Origin: Actinomadura soli
GTDB lineage: Bacteria > Actinomycetota > Actinomycetes > Streptosporangiales > Streptosporangiaceae
NCBI RefSeq assembly: GCF_005889715.1
Contig: NZ_VCKW01000064.1
Location: 1-35,706 of the forward strand
Reading direction: 5' to 3'
Length of the DNA: 35,706 nucleotides
Below are positions 25,166 to 33,378 of this stretch, one piece after another; the first letter of the stretch is position 1; each line of letters opens with the position of its first letter. The notes under the pieces are model-generated. The model was not told where the DNA came from. It did no database searches and saw only the letters and a list, made by a program, of their open reading frames with translations. A program made the translations under genes and the position numbers.

Positions 25166-25908
25166 AGCGCGTCGCGGAGGCCGTGGAAGACGGCGAGCAC
25201 GTCCCGGCCGTCCAGCGTCTCCTCATGGCCGGGCGCCTTCAGCCGCACCCGCTCCCCGAGGTCGTGGACGATGAAGCCGCCGTCGAACTCGTTGTGCCCG
25301 AGGTGCAGCTCGTAGGCGCACAGCGCGTGCAGCCCGCGCGTGAACAGGTCACGCGGGGTGCGCAGCGAGCCGCCGCCGGGCCAGGTGATCTCGACCTCCG
25401 TGTCGTGGATCTCGAAGGCGAAGCCGCCGGCCCTCCGGCTCGTGTCGGACGTGACCGGGTCGGCGCCGAGGCCGTCCCAGAACGGGTTGCGCGGCATGAG
25501 CTCCAGGCTGATGCGCCGCTTGCCGTCGCCGGAGTACGTCCGGTGGGCGACGTCCTTGGGGAGCCGCAGCAGGTCGCCGGTCCTGCCGATGTAGTGGCCG
25601 TAGCGCTCGTCGCCCTCGGTCTCCTTGAACTCGACCCGGACGCTGCCGTGCGCGATGTACAGGTACTGGTCGCCGTCCACGTTGGTGTTCCAGAACGGCA
25701 GGCAGTCCGCGGCGCCGGTGGACTCCCAGATCGAGACGGGGCCGACGACGCCCAGCTCGGCGGGCACGTGCGTCGGACGGTCCGCCGCCCCGCCGAACTC
25801 GAGGACGTTGACGACGTCGAACAGCTCGTGCCTGGCCGTGATGTGCGACTCGCCGCGCCGGACGGTGAGTCCGGCGAAGTCCGGATGCAGTTCGGTGACA
25901 TCACTCAT
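25162..25908 (-). CDS. Cupin-domain protein, possible dioxygenase
   Basis: A 248-residue protein with two cupin-like halves. The first half reads 'LPFWNTNVDGDQYLYIAHGS', then 'VRVEFKETEGDERYGHYIGR' and 'TGDLLRLPKDVAHRTYSGDG'. This is like homogentisate 1,2-dioxygenase and related cupins, though the glutamate/histidine pattern is not the textbook one. The second half ('YELHLGHNEFDGGFIVHDLG') could be a degenerate cupin. It could be a ring-cleavage or other oxygenase, or a non-catalytic cupin; I cannot decide. The start ATG overlaps the stop of the hydrolase gene (ATGA), so the two are coupled. Confidence 0.7.
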   Translation of the reverse strand: MSDVTELHPDFAGLTVRRGESHITARHELFDVVNVLEFGGAADRPTHVPAELGVVGPVSIWESTGAADCLPFWNTNVDGDQYLYIAHGSVRVEFKETEGDERYGHYIGRTGDLLRLPKDVAHRTYSGDGKRRISLELMPRNPFWDGLGADPVTSDTSRRAGGFAFEIHDTEVEITWPGGGSLRTPRDLFTRGLHALCAYELHLGHNEFDGGFIVHDLGERVRLKAPGHEETLDGRDVLAVFHGLRDAL

Positions 25909-27038
25909 GTGATTAGCCCCTTCGTCTCCAGCCAGCCGACGAGCGTGTCCGCGACGTACGCGATCAGGTCCGGCTGTCCTTGCAGGTAGTGGTTGCCGCC
26001 CTCGACCGGCACGAGCCGCCGGTCGTCATGCGGGATCGCCTCGTACATCGACCGGGCGTGGCTCGGGAAGCAGACCTGGTCCGCGGTGCCGTACATGACG
26101 AGCGTCGGGAGGTGGGTCCGCGCCAGGTGGTAGGGGCCGTCGCAGTTGGAGTCGTCCACGCTCCACTGGCTCAGCCACGAGCGCAGGCTGGTGTGGTGGC
26201 CGAGCGTCGCCGGCAGCAGGTTGGACGTCACCGCGGGCCCCCACAGGGTGCCCGGCTTGCGGTCGGACGCGTCGAGGCTCGTGTCGAGGAACCGCGGGTC
26301 CGCGACCGTGCCGTGCACCAGGAACGGCAGGTCGCGCAGGCCGTCGGCGCGTTCGTCCAGCTCGGCGAGCCGTTCGCGCACCCGGGCGGTGATCCGCCGG
26401 CCGCGGGCGAGCTGCGCGGCCCGGTACCGCTCGACGAACTCCGGGCTGTACGGCGGGCCGTTGTGGGGGTCGAACATGTCGAGCCCGGAGTCGCGTTCGG
26501 ACGGGTCGTGCTCGTCGACGATCGCAGGGTCCAGCCACTCGTTGTACACGATCGCGCGGCCCGGGTGGGCCATCAGCGACACGAGGCCGTCCACCGGCGG
26601 CAGCGCGGCCTTCGTCAGGTCGGGCGGGTCGCCGGCGGGCGTCGCGGTCACGGTCGGGGACTCGGCCTGGCTCTGGTAGAAGGCGGTGAGCCCGCCGCCG
26701 CCGGAGTTCCCGATCAGGACGATCTTCTCGTAGCCGCGCTCGCGCAGGAACCCGATGGCCGCCCCGACGTCGAGCACGCAGTTCTCCATGATGAGCGTGC
26801 TGTCGTTGCCGATGTACCGGGTGTTCAGGCCGACCGCGTCCACGCCGCGCTCGGCCAGCGGGCCCAGCAGGTAGTGCCCGAGGAAGTTCGAGCTCGGATG
26901 CACCACGACGACGGCCGTCCGCGACGGTTCCGCCGCGCGGTGCAGCGAACCCCACACCTTCCCGGCCATCCGGGCCACCCCGGAGTAGACGTCGATGCCG
27001 GCGCCCGCCGCCATCGGGATCCCGAGCAGCTCGATCAC
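25905..27038 (-). CDS. Alpha/beta hydrolase
   Basis: A 377-residue protein beginning at a GTG. 'TAVVVVHPSSNFLGHYLLGP' is the oxyanion-hole region. The nucleophile elbow is 'IVLIGNSGGGG' with Ser112, the acid is probably the Asp in 'LVMYGTADQVC', and the catalytic His is in 'VPVEGGNHYLQG'. The family covers esterases, amidases, C-C hydrolases and thioesterases; the size is larger than a minimal meta-cleavage product hydrolase (~280), with an insert around residues 120-260. With the cupin and the SDR next to it, it may cleave an ester, lactone or ring-fission product of the aromatic pathway; substrate unknown. Confidence 0.82.
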   Translation of the reverse strand: MIELLGIPMAAGAGIDVYSGVARMAGKVWGSLHRAAEPSRTAVVVVHPSSNFLGHYLLGPLAERGVDAVGLNTRYIGNDSTLIMENCVLDVGAAIGFLRERGYEKIVLIGNSGGGGLTAFYQSQAESPTVTATPAGDPPDLTKAALPPVDGLVSLMAHPGRAIVYNEWLDPAIVDEHDPSERDSGLDMFDPHNGPPYSPEFVERYRAAQLARGRRITARVRERLAELDERADGLRDLPFLVHGTVADPRFLDTSLDASDRKPGTLWGPAVTSNLLPATLGHHTSLRSWLSQWSVDDSNCDGPYHLARTHLPTLVMYGTADQVCFPSHARSMYEAIPHDDRRLVPVEGGNHYLQGQPDLIAYVADTLVGWLETKGLIT

Positions 27039-27084
27039 CGCTCACACACCTTTCGTGTCATGCCGTCATGTGATGGGCCGGCCG

Positions 27085-27855
27085 TCATGCGATGAGGCGG
27101 CCGCCGTCCACGACGAGCGTCTGGCCCGTCATGAAGCGGGACTCGTCGCCGGCGAGGTAGAGAACCGCCTCGGCGATGTCCTTCGGCTCGCCGGCATGCC
27201 CGAGGAGGAGCTTGCCGGTCAGGAAGTCGAGCCGGTCCTGGTCGCGGAAGACCGGGTCGGTGGCCGGGGTCCTGATCAGCCCCGGGGCCACCGCGTTGCA
27301 CCGGATGCCCTGCTTGCCGTAGTCGAACGCGATCGACCTGGTCAGCGCGAGGACGCCGCCCTTGGCCGCCATGTAGGCGGCGAAGCTCGGGCTGGCGACG
27401 AGACCCGCCGTCGACGCCGTGTTGACGATCACCCCGCCGCCCTCGGCGACCATGCGCGGGATCGCGTACTTGCAGCCGAGGAAGACGCTCATCAGCGTGG
27501 TGTCGATCGTCCGGTGCCACTCCGGCAGGGTCGTGTCGGCGACCGGACGGCCCAGCGGCGCCCAGTAGGCGTTGTTGTGCAGGACGTGCGGCCCGCCGTA
27601 CGCCTCGGCCGCGCCGTCCACCATGGCCCGGACGGCCTCCGGATCGGAGACGTCGGTCCGGCGGGCGCGGGCGACCCCCCCGCCGGCCTTGATGGCCTCG
27701 ACGGTCTGCCGGGCGCCCTCCTCGTCGATGTCGGCGACGGTCACCAGCGCGCCCTCGCGTCCGAAGCGGACGGCCGTCTCCCGGCCGATGCCGGACGCGG
27801 CGCCGGTGACGATGACGGACCTGTCCTCAAAACGACGGCGAGACGGCGACGGCAC
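27085..27855 (-). CDS. Short-chain dehydrogenase/reductase (FabG-like)
   Basis: A 256-residue classical SDR. 'SVIVTGAASGIGRETAVRFG' carries TGxxxGxG, 'HVLHNNAYW' stands for NNAG, 'GVIVNTASTAGLVASPSFAA' and 'YMAAKGGVLALTRSIA' give the Ser, Tyr (YMAAK) and Lys, and 'FMTGQTLVVDGG' is the C-terminal family motif. It likely oxidises or reduces an alcohol/ketone of the pathway with NAD(P). The GTG start at 27855 has GGGAGAG upstream. It sits between the hydrolase (46-base gap) and livF (45-base gap), so all reverse genes from livK to the cupin could be one transcript. Confidence 0.88.
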   Translation of the reverse strand: MPSPSRRRFEDRSVIVTGAASGIGRETAVRFGREGALVTVADIDEEGARQTVEAIKAGGGVARARRTDVSDPEAVRAMVDGAAEAYGGPHVLHNNAYWAPLGRPVADTTLPEWHRTIDTTLMSVFLGCKYAIPRMVAEGGGVIVNTASTAGLVASPSFAAYMAAKGGVLALTRSIAFDYGKQGIRCNAVAPGLIRTPATDPVFRDQDRLDFLTGKLLLGHAGEPKDIAEAVLYLAGDESRFMTGQTLVVDGGRLIA

Positions 27856-27900
27856 GGTGGCTCTCCCTGGTTCGAGTGCGGCGATGCGAGTACGGCGCGG

Positions 27901-28674
27901 TCATTCGCTGGAGCCGAGGTAGCCCCGGAGCAGTGACGGGTCCTCCGACAGTTCGGCGGCGGAGCCGGACGCGGTGACGCGCCCGGCGGTGAGCACGTAG
28001 CCCCGGTCGGCCACGGCGAGCCCCTGGGCGACGTTCTGTTCGACCAGCAGCACGGTCTGGCCGTCGGCGGCGAGCGTCCTGATCATCTCGAAGACCTCCC
28101 TGACCAGCAGCGGCGACAGGCCGAGCGACGGCTCGTCCAGCAGGAGCAGTTTCGGCTTCGCCATCAGCGCGCGGCCGATCACCAGCATCTGCTGCTCGCC
28201 GCCGGAGAGGGTGCCGGCCTTCTGCGCCCGGCGGTCCCTGAGGCGGGGGAACCGGTCGAAGATCTCCTCCAGCGTCGCCCGGACCTCCGCGCGGTCCCGG
28301 CGGGTGAACGCGCCGACCCGGAGGTTCTCCTCGACGGTCAGGCGGGGCAGCGCGCGCCGCCCCTCGGGCACGTGGACCATGCCGGCGCGCACCAGCAGGT
28401 CGCTGCGCAGCCCGGTCACGTCCCGGCCGTCCAGGACGACGCTGCCGGACCAGGGGCGGATCATCCCGGAGACGGCGCGCAGGACGGTGCTCTTGCCCGC
28501 GCCGTTGGGCCCGAGCACCGCGACCAGCTCGCCGCGGCGGACCTCGACGCTCACGTCCGCCACCCCGGTGACGCGGCCGTACCCGGCGCGCAGCCCCGTG
28601 ATCCGCAGCAGCTCGTCCCGGTCGGGCGCCGAGCCTTCCCGTTCGGCCGCCGGGTCTTTCCGTTCAGGTGCCAA
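27901..28674 (-). CDS. livF: ABC transporter ATPase, LivF type
   Basis: A 257-residue ATPase with Walker A 'GPNGAGKST', the Q-loop region, signature 'LSGGEQQMLVIGRALMAKPK', Walker B 'LLLLDEPSLGLSP' and H-loop region 'VLLVEQNVAQGLAVADRGYV'. 'EPSLGLSPLLV..VFE.I' and 'VEQN...AL..ADR.YVL' are LivF hallmarks. It is one of the two ATPases of a HAAT-type importer for branched-chain amino acids or other small carboxylates and aromatics. Its start overlaps the livG stop by 11 bases. The N-terminal ~20 residues are charged and unusual. Confidence 0.92.
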   Translation of the reverse strand: MAPERKDPAAEREGSAPDRDELLRITGLRAGYGRVTGVADVSVEVRRGELVAVLGPNGAGKSTVLRAVSGMIRPWSGSVVLDGRDVTGLRSDLLVRAGMVHVPEGRRALPRLTVEENLRVGAFTRRDRAEVRATLEEIFDRFPRLRDRRAQKAGTLSGGEQQMLVIGRALMAKPKLLLLDEPSLGLSPLLVREVFEMIRTLAADGQTVLLVEQNVAQGLAVADRGYVLTAGRVTASGSAAELSEDPSLLRGYLGSSE

Positions 28675-29425
28675 GGTAGGCCGTCCTTACCTCATCGCTG
28701 GCCAGCACCCGCCCGGGCGGTCCGTCGGTCAGCCTGCGACCGAAGTTGAGCACGGTCACGTGGTCGCAGATGTTCGAGATCACGTCCATGTCGTGCTCCA
28801 CCACGACGACGGTCAGCCCCTCGTCCCGCAGCTCCCGGATCTTCGGGACGAGGGACCGCCGGTCCTCGGCCGTCATCCCGCTGGCGGGCTCGTCGAGCAG
28901 CAGCACCTTCGGCCGGGCGGCGAGGGCGCGCGCCATTTCGAGCTGTTTCTGCAGGCCGTAGGGCAGCTCGGCGGCCCGGCGCCCGCGGTAGGCGGTCAGC
29001 CCGAACAGCTCCAGGGACTCCTCGGCCTGGGCGCGCAGCCGCCGCTCCGCGCCGGTCCTGAGCGGCCACAGCGACCGCGCCCCGGTGGCCGCCCGGCTGT
29101 GCTGCCCGAGCAGCACGTTCTCCAGGACGGTCAGCCCGCCGAACAGCCGGATGTTCTGGAACGTGCGCACGATCCCGAGCGGCACCCGCCGCTGGGGGGT
29201 GAGGCGGGTGACGTCCCGTCCGGCGAGCACGACCCGGCCCGCGTCCGGCGGCACGTAGCCGGAGACGACGTTGAGCAGGGTGGTCTTGCCCGCGCCGTTC
29301 GGGCCGACGACGCCGTGCACCGACCCCTCGGCCACGTCCAGATCGACCGCGCCGAGCGCCTCGACGCCCTGGAAGTTCTTGCTCACCGCGGACACCCGCA
29401 GCAGCGGCTCAGCCAACGGACTCAC
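28664..29425 (-). CDS. livG: ABC transporter ATPase, LivG type
   Basis: A 253-residue ATPase beginning MSPLAEPLLRVSAVSKNFQG. Walker A is 'GPNGAGKTT', 'LNVVSGYVPPDAGRVVLAGR' and 'GIVRTFQNIRLFGGLTVLEN' are LivG-specific, the signature is the variant 'LPYGLQKQLEMARALAARPK', and Walker B is 'VLLLDEPASGM'. The switch 'VVVVEHDMDVISNICDHVTV' completes it. LivG pairs with LivF under the permeases. The gene overlaps livM at its start, showing tight coupling within the operon. Confidence 0.92.
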   Translation of the reverse strand: MSPLAEPLLRVSAVSKNFQGVEALGAVDLDVAEGSVHGVVGPNGAGKTTLLNVVSGYVPPDAGRVVLAGRDVTRLTPQRRVPLGIVRTFQNIRLFGGLTVLENVLLGQHSRAATGARSLWPLRTGAERRLRAQAEESLELFGLTAYRGRRAAELPYGLQKQLEMARALAARPKVLLLDEPASGMTAEDRRSLVPKIRELRDEGLTVVVVEHDMDVISNICDHVTVLNFGRRLTDGPPGRVLASDEVRTAYLGT

Positions 29426-30269
29426 GCTCCCGTCGCGGGACGAGCCGCGGCAGCCGGATCCCGCCGTCGCCGCCCCGGCCGATCAGCCCCTGCGGGCGCA
29501 CGATCATCAGCGCCACGAACAGCAGGCCGTAGACGATCTCGTACCACTCGTTGAGCCAGTCGAAGTAGATCGGCAGGAGGCTCAGCACGATGGCGCCGAT
29601 GGCCGCGCCCCAGAAGTACTCGACCCCGCCGAGCACGCAGTACAGGATGATCACCAGTGCCTGGTGCGGGCCGAACAGCTCCGGGGTGATGACCATGAGC
29701 TGGTGCGCCGACAGGGCCCCGGCGACGCCCGTCACGGCGGCGGACGTGGCGAACGCGCCCACCGCGATGCGCGTGATGCGCAGCCCGGACGCCATCGCGG
29801 CGCGCTCGTCCTCCCGGATCGCCTTGTGCGCGAGCCCGAGCCGGGACCTGCTCAGCAGGACGAGGTAGCCGACGACGAGCAGCACGCATCCGAGCACGAG
29901 CGGCACCGTCGTCCCGGTCATCCCGACCATGCCGCTGGCGCCGTCGACGTAGTCCCACTGCGAGATCAGCAGGTTGACCAGCTGGGAGAAGACGAACGTG
30001 ATGATCGCCAGGTACAGCAGCGAGAGCCGCAGCGCCATCCACCCGATCAGCGCGCCCGCGACGGCCGCCGTGACGCCCGCCGCGCCCATGGCGAGCGGGA
30101 GCGACCAGGAGAAGTTCAGGGTCAGGATCGACGCGGTGTAGGCGCCGATCGCCATGAAGGCCGTGTGGCCGAACGAGTACTTGCCCGTCGAGACCGCGAT
30201 CCAGTACCCGAGGGCCAGCAGCACGTTGATGCCGACCTGGAGGACGACCGCCTCGTTGAAGCTGGACAT
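29409..30269 (-). CDS. livM: ABC transporter permease, LivM type
   Basis: From the ATG at 30269 the product is 286 residues, all hydrophobic helices after 'MSSFNEAVVLQVGINVLLAL'. 'YSFGHTAFMAIGAYTASILT' is the LivM/H signature, followed by 'GLAHKAIREDERAAMASGLR', the cytoplasmic EAA-like loop that meets the ATPases. It ends 'RPQGLIGRGGDGG', then 'IRLPRLVPRRE', as in LivM. The open frame extends further upstream, but its extra residues are the antisense-like shadow of livH; the ATG overlaps the livH stop (TGATG). Confidence 0.92.
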   Translation of the reverse strand: MSSFNEAVVLQVGINVLLALGYWIAVSTGKYSFGHTAFMAIGAYTASILTLNFSWSLPLAMGAAGVTAAVAGALIGWMALRLSLLYLAIITFVFSQLVNLLISQWDYVDGASGMVGMTGTTVPLVLGCVLLVVGYLVLLSRSRLGLAHKAIREDERAAMASGLRITRIAVGAFATSAAVTGVAGALSAHQLMVITPELFGPHQALVIILYCVLGGVEYFWGAAIGAIVLSLLPIYFDWLNEWYEIVYGLLFVALMIVRPQGLIGRGGDGGIRLPRLVPRRERESVG

Positions 30270-31147
30270 CAGACTCTCTCCAACACGCCGGCGTTGCGGC
30301 CGAACAGCCCCTGCGGGCGCACCAGCAGGACGATGCCGACGAGGATGAACACGATCAGGTCGCGGAGCGTCGCCGACAGGTAGGCGACGGTCAGCGTCTG
30401 GATCAACCCGATGAGCAGGGCCGCGAGCACGCCGCCGGTGACGCTGCCGAGCCCGCCCAGCACGATGATCATCAGCGCGGTGAGCGTGGTGGTGAACCCG
30501 TCGAACGGGCTGATCGAGTGGTAGGCCAGCCCGGTCAGCAGGCCCGCGGCCCCGGCGAGCACGCCCGAGAGCGCGAACGTGAGCAGGATGACCCGCTGCA
30601 CCGGCACGCCGAGCAGGCCCGACATGGTCGCGTCGTCCGACACCGCCCGGATCGCCGTCCCCCACGGGGTGCGTTCGAGGAACACGTACAGCCCGGCGGT
30701 CAGCAGCGTGGCCAGCAGCAGGATCACCAGCTGCGCGCCGGACACCGTGAACGCGCCGAGGTCGAGCCGGACCCCGGACAGCACGTCCGGCACCGAGCGC
30801 TGGTGGCTGCCGAACGCCTTGGTGACCGCGGCGGTCAGCACGAGCCCGCAGCCGAGGCTGCTGAGGATCGACGCCGTCGGGAAGTCCGCGGACACGAACC
30901 GGAACGAGACGTAGTACACCGCCACCGCGACGCCCCCGCCGATCAGGGTCGCGGCGGCGAAGCTCACCAGGAACGGCACCCGGGTCTCGGTCATGATGAG
31001 CGCGCCGAGGACGGCGCTCAGCATCGCCGTCTCCCCCAGGGCGAAGTTGAGCCGGTCCATGGCGCCGACCACGAGGTTGAAGCCGAGGGCGACCAGGCAG
31101 AAGGTCGCCCCGAGCAACAGACCGTTGAACAGTTGCTGTGCGAGCAT
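30269..31147 (-). CDS. livH: ABC transporter permease, LivH type
   Basis: A 292-residue membrane protein beginning MLAQQLFNGLLLGATFCLVA. The LivH family text 'LGFNLVVGAMDRLNFALGET' and the loop 'TPWGTAIRAVSDDATMSGLL' are clear, and it ends 'RPQGLFGR'. It forms the channel with LivM. The ATG lies four bases after the livK stop, so binding protein and permease are co-translated. No regulatory element is seen between them. Confidence 0.93.
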   Translation of the reverse strand: MLAQQLFNGLLLGATFCLVALGFNLVVGAMDRLNFALGETAMLSAVLGALIMTETRVPFLVSFAAATLIGGGVAVAVYYVSFRFVSADFPTASILSSLGCGLVLTAAVTKAFGSHQRSVPDVLSGVRLDLGAFTVSGAQLVILLLATLLTAGLYVFLERTPWGTAIRAVSDDATMSGLLGVPVQRVILLTFALSGVLAGAAGLLTGLAYHSISPFDGFTTTLTALMIIVLGGLGSVTGGVLAALLIGLIQTLTVAYLSATLRDLIVFILVGIVLLVRPQGLFGRNAGVLERV

Positions 31148-31151
31148 GCGG

Positions 31152-32342
31152 TCAGCCGGCGCTCTTGTCGATCACGAACTTGCCGTCCTTGACGACCGCC
31201 TGGAGCTGCGGCCGCTGCGCGATGCCGTCCTTGAACGTGGTGGCGTCGGCCATGCCCTGGTAGTTCTGCACGGCGTTGAGGCTCTCCTGGATCGCCACCC
31301 GGCCCTTCGCGACGTCGTCCCCGCCGCCCTTCACGCCCTTCTCCTCGACCGCCTTGGCGATCATGTGCACGGCGTCGAAGGCGTAGGCGAAGTTGAGCGA
31401 GATGTCGGTCTGGCCGGTGGCCGCCTGCGCCTTCTCCAGCAGCGCCTTCGCCGCGGGGGTCTCGCTGTGCGGGTCGTACTGGGCGGCGGCGAGCGTGCCC
31501 TCGGTGGCCTCCCCACCGGCCGCGACGTAGGCGGCGCCGCCGGACTGCAGCGAGCCGGTGCCGAGCAGCGCGAAGGTCTGGCGCTGGCTCCGCGCCTCCC
31601 GCGCGATCCGGCCCGCGTCGTCCGGCCCGGCGGCCAGGGCCAGCACGTCCGGCTTGGCGCCTGCGACGGAGGTCACCTGCGAGGCGAAGCTGGAGTCTCC
31701 GCTCTTGAACGTCACGCTCTTGACGACCTGGACGCCCGCGCTGGCGAAGACGCTGCGGAACAGGTCGGCCTGGGCCTTGGTGGTGGCGTTGGCCTCGTCG
31801 CTGATGATCGCGGCGCGCTTCAGCTTCCGGCTCTGGATGATCTTGGTGAGCACGGGGGTGCTGTTGTCGGCGTCCGGCTGGGCGATCGTGAAGCCGTACG
31901 GGCGGGAGTTCTTCAGCACGCCGGGCCGGGCCGCGCCGGGGCTCACGATCGGCACCTTGAGCTTGTTGGCCGTGCTGCAGGCGACCTCGCAGCCGGCGCT
32001 GTCGACCGGGCCGACGATCGCGAGCACCTTCTGCTTGGCGGCGAGCTGGGGGATGAGCGTCGCGGTGGTGGCCGGCTTGTTCTGGCTGTCGACCTTGACC
32101 AGCTCCAGCTTGGCGCCCTTGACGCCGCCCGCCTCGTTCAGCAGCTTGACCGCGTACTCGGCGCCCGCCTCCATCGTCTTGGCGTTGCTGGCGAACGGAC
32201 CGGCGGAGCTGGTGACCAGGCCGATCTTGAGGGTCGCGGACCCGTCGCCCGAGCCGGAACCCTCGCCGCCGCAGGCCGCCAGGGCCAGCGAGGCGGCGGT
32301 CAGCCCGACCGCGACGCGACCGGCGGTGCCGGTTCTGATCAT
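31152..32342 (-). CDS. livK: ABC transporter substrate-binding lipoprotein, LivK type
   Basis: A 396-residue protein with a lipoprotein signal: 'MIRTGTAGRVAVGLTAASLA' followed by LAAC, the lipobox cysteine at about residue 24, and a GSGSGDGS linker. 'LKIGLVTSSAGPFASNAKTM' opens the periplasmic-binding type I fold of Leu/Ile/Val-binding-like proteins, and 'AIVGPVDSAGCEVACSTANK' and 'AFDAVHMIAKAVEEKG' are also typical. It captures the transported solute outside the membrane. Members bind amino acids, amides, or aromatic acids such as those of lignin and phthalate breakdown; linkage to the dioxygenase operon by a shared operator suggests an aromatic acid. Confidence 0.92.
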   Translation of the reverse strand: MIRTGTAGRVAVGLTAASLALAACGGEGSGSGDGSATLKIGLVTSSAGPFASNAKTMEAGAEYAVKLLNEAGGVKGAKLELVKVDSQNKPATTATLIPQLAAKQKVLAIVGPVDSAGCEVACSTANKLKVPIVSPGAARPGVLKNSRPYGFTIAQPDADNSTPVLTKIIQSRKLKRAAIISDEANATTKAQADLFRSVFASAGVQVVKSVTFKSGDSSFASQVTSVAGAKPDVLALAAGPDDAGRIAREARSQRQTFALLGTGSLQSGGAAYVAAGGEATEGTLAAAQYDPHSETPAAKALLEKAQAATGQTDISLNFAYAFDAVHMIAKAVEEKGVKGGGDDVAKGRVAIQESLNAVQNYQGMADATTFKDGIAQRPQLQAVVKDGKFVIDKSAG

Positions 32343-32415
32343 CGTGGGATCCCTTCATCTGATGCGCGTGCGCAGCACCTGCCAGGCACGGTCTCGGCGG
32401 GGAGGTTCTCTTTTG

Positions 32416-32462
32416 TCCAGAATTAATTTCTGGAGACTAGCGATTACGGTGTCGTCCGTAAA
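32416..32462 (-). promoter_or_regulatory. liv operon promoter with operator dyad
   Basis: On the reverse strand, TTTACG (32462-32457), a 17-base spacer and TAGTCT (32439-32434) form a plausible promoter. Directly downstream lies the perfect inverted repeat TCCAGAA-TTAAT-TTCTGGA (32416-32434), 7-base arms with a 5-base centre. It is the best copy of the dyad found also at 19798-19812 and 35528-35542. The livK start is 74 bases further on, preceded by GAAGGGA. The surrounding gap 32343-32595 holds no gene. Confidence 0.6.
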
Positions 32463-32595
32463 GACCCTTCCGGTCTCTCCCTGACGGAAGTTCGCGCTGG
32501 TCGGACGCCATGTGGACGGAAGGCCGGCATCAGGGCATCACGGAGTCGCGGCGCCGCGCGGACGTCGCGGAGAGGTGGGGCGGGGCCGGGCGCCG

Positions 32596-33378
32596 TCAGC
32601 CGTGGGCCCAGCCGCCGTCGACGTTGACGATCTGTCCGGTGATGAAGTCCGAGGCCGGGGAGCACAGGAACTCCACCGCCCCGCAGAGGTCGTCCGGCAC
32701 GCCGACTACGGGCAGGCACTGCTCGGCCTTCATGCGCTCCCGCAGGGCCTGCGCCGCCTGCGGGGTGTGCACCGTCTTCCTGGTCTCGACCGGGATGTAG
32801 CCGGGCGCGATGGCGTTCACCCGGATCCCGTCCGGGCCGAGCTCCCGCGCGAGGGCCCGGGTCAGGCCGACGACCCCGGCCTTGGCCGCGACGTAGGGCG
32901 CGAGCCCGACCGGCAGCCCCTTCGACACCATGGTCGAGCTGACGTTCACGATCTTGCCGTGGCCCGCGGCGCGCATGTGCGGGACGACCGCCGTCGCGCA
33001 CAGCCACTGCCCGGTCAGGTTCACCTCGAGGACGCGCGTCCAGTCCGCCCGGCTGAACGAGTCGAAGGGCGCGGACGGCAGCAGCGCCCCACCGGCGTTG
33101 TTGACCAGCGCGTCGACCCGTCCCCAGCGTTCGGCCACCGCGCCGACGAACGCGCCGACCTGGTCCTCGTCGGTGACGTCGGCCTCGTGCGCGCTCACCC
33201 GGTCCGCGCCGGCGTCGGCGGCGATGGCCTCGGCCGCCGACCGTGCCGCGTCGCCGTCGACGTCGACGACGGCGACGCGGGCCCCCGCGCCGGCCAGCCG
33301 GGCGGCGTACGCCCGGCCGAGCCCCTGCCCTCCACCGGTGACGATCGCCACGCGCTCGTAGGCGCCGGCCGCGATCAC
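32596..33378 (-). CDS. Short-chain dehydrogenase/reductase
   Basis: A 260-residue classical SDR from the GTG at 33378, which overlaps the stop of the UGSC-family gene (GTGA). 'VAIVTGGGQGLGRAYAARLA' holds TGxxxGxG, 'DALVNNAGGALLP' is NNAG, 'KIVNVSSTMVSKGLPVGLAP' and 'YVAAKAGVVGLTRALA' give Ser, Tyr and Lys, and 'FITGQIVNVDGGWAHG' ends it. The longer frame to 33648 is an antisense shadow. It is translationally coupled to the UGSC pair, so it probably works on the same substrate; the reaction is not known. Confidence 0.88.
   Translation of the reverse strand: MIAAGAYERVAIVTGGGQGLGRAYAARLAGAGARVAVVDVDGDAARSAAEAIAADAGADRVSAHEADVTDEDQVGAFVGAVAERWGRVDALVNNAGGALLPSAPFDSFSRADWTRVLEVNLTGQWLCATAVVPHMRAAGHGKIVNVSSTMVSKGLPVGLAPYVAAKAGVVGLTRALARELGPDGIRVNAIAPGYIPVETRKTVHTPQAAQALRERMKAEQCLPVVGVPDDLCGAVEFLCSPASDFITGQIVNVDGGWAHG

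Noticed and set aside
25980..27095. 371-codon forward frame over the alpha/beta hydrolase
   Set aside because: Valine/arginine-rich shadow; the reverse frame holds the GNSGGGG nucleophile elbow and a full hydrolase.
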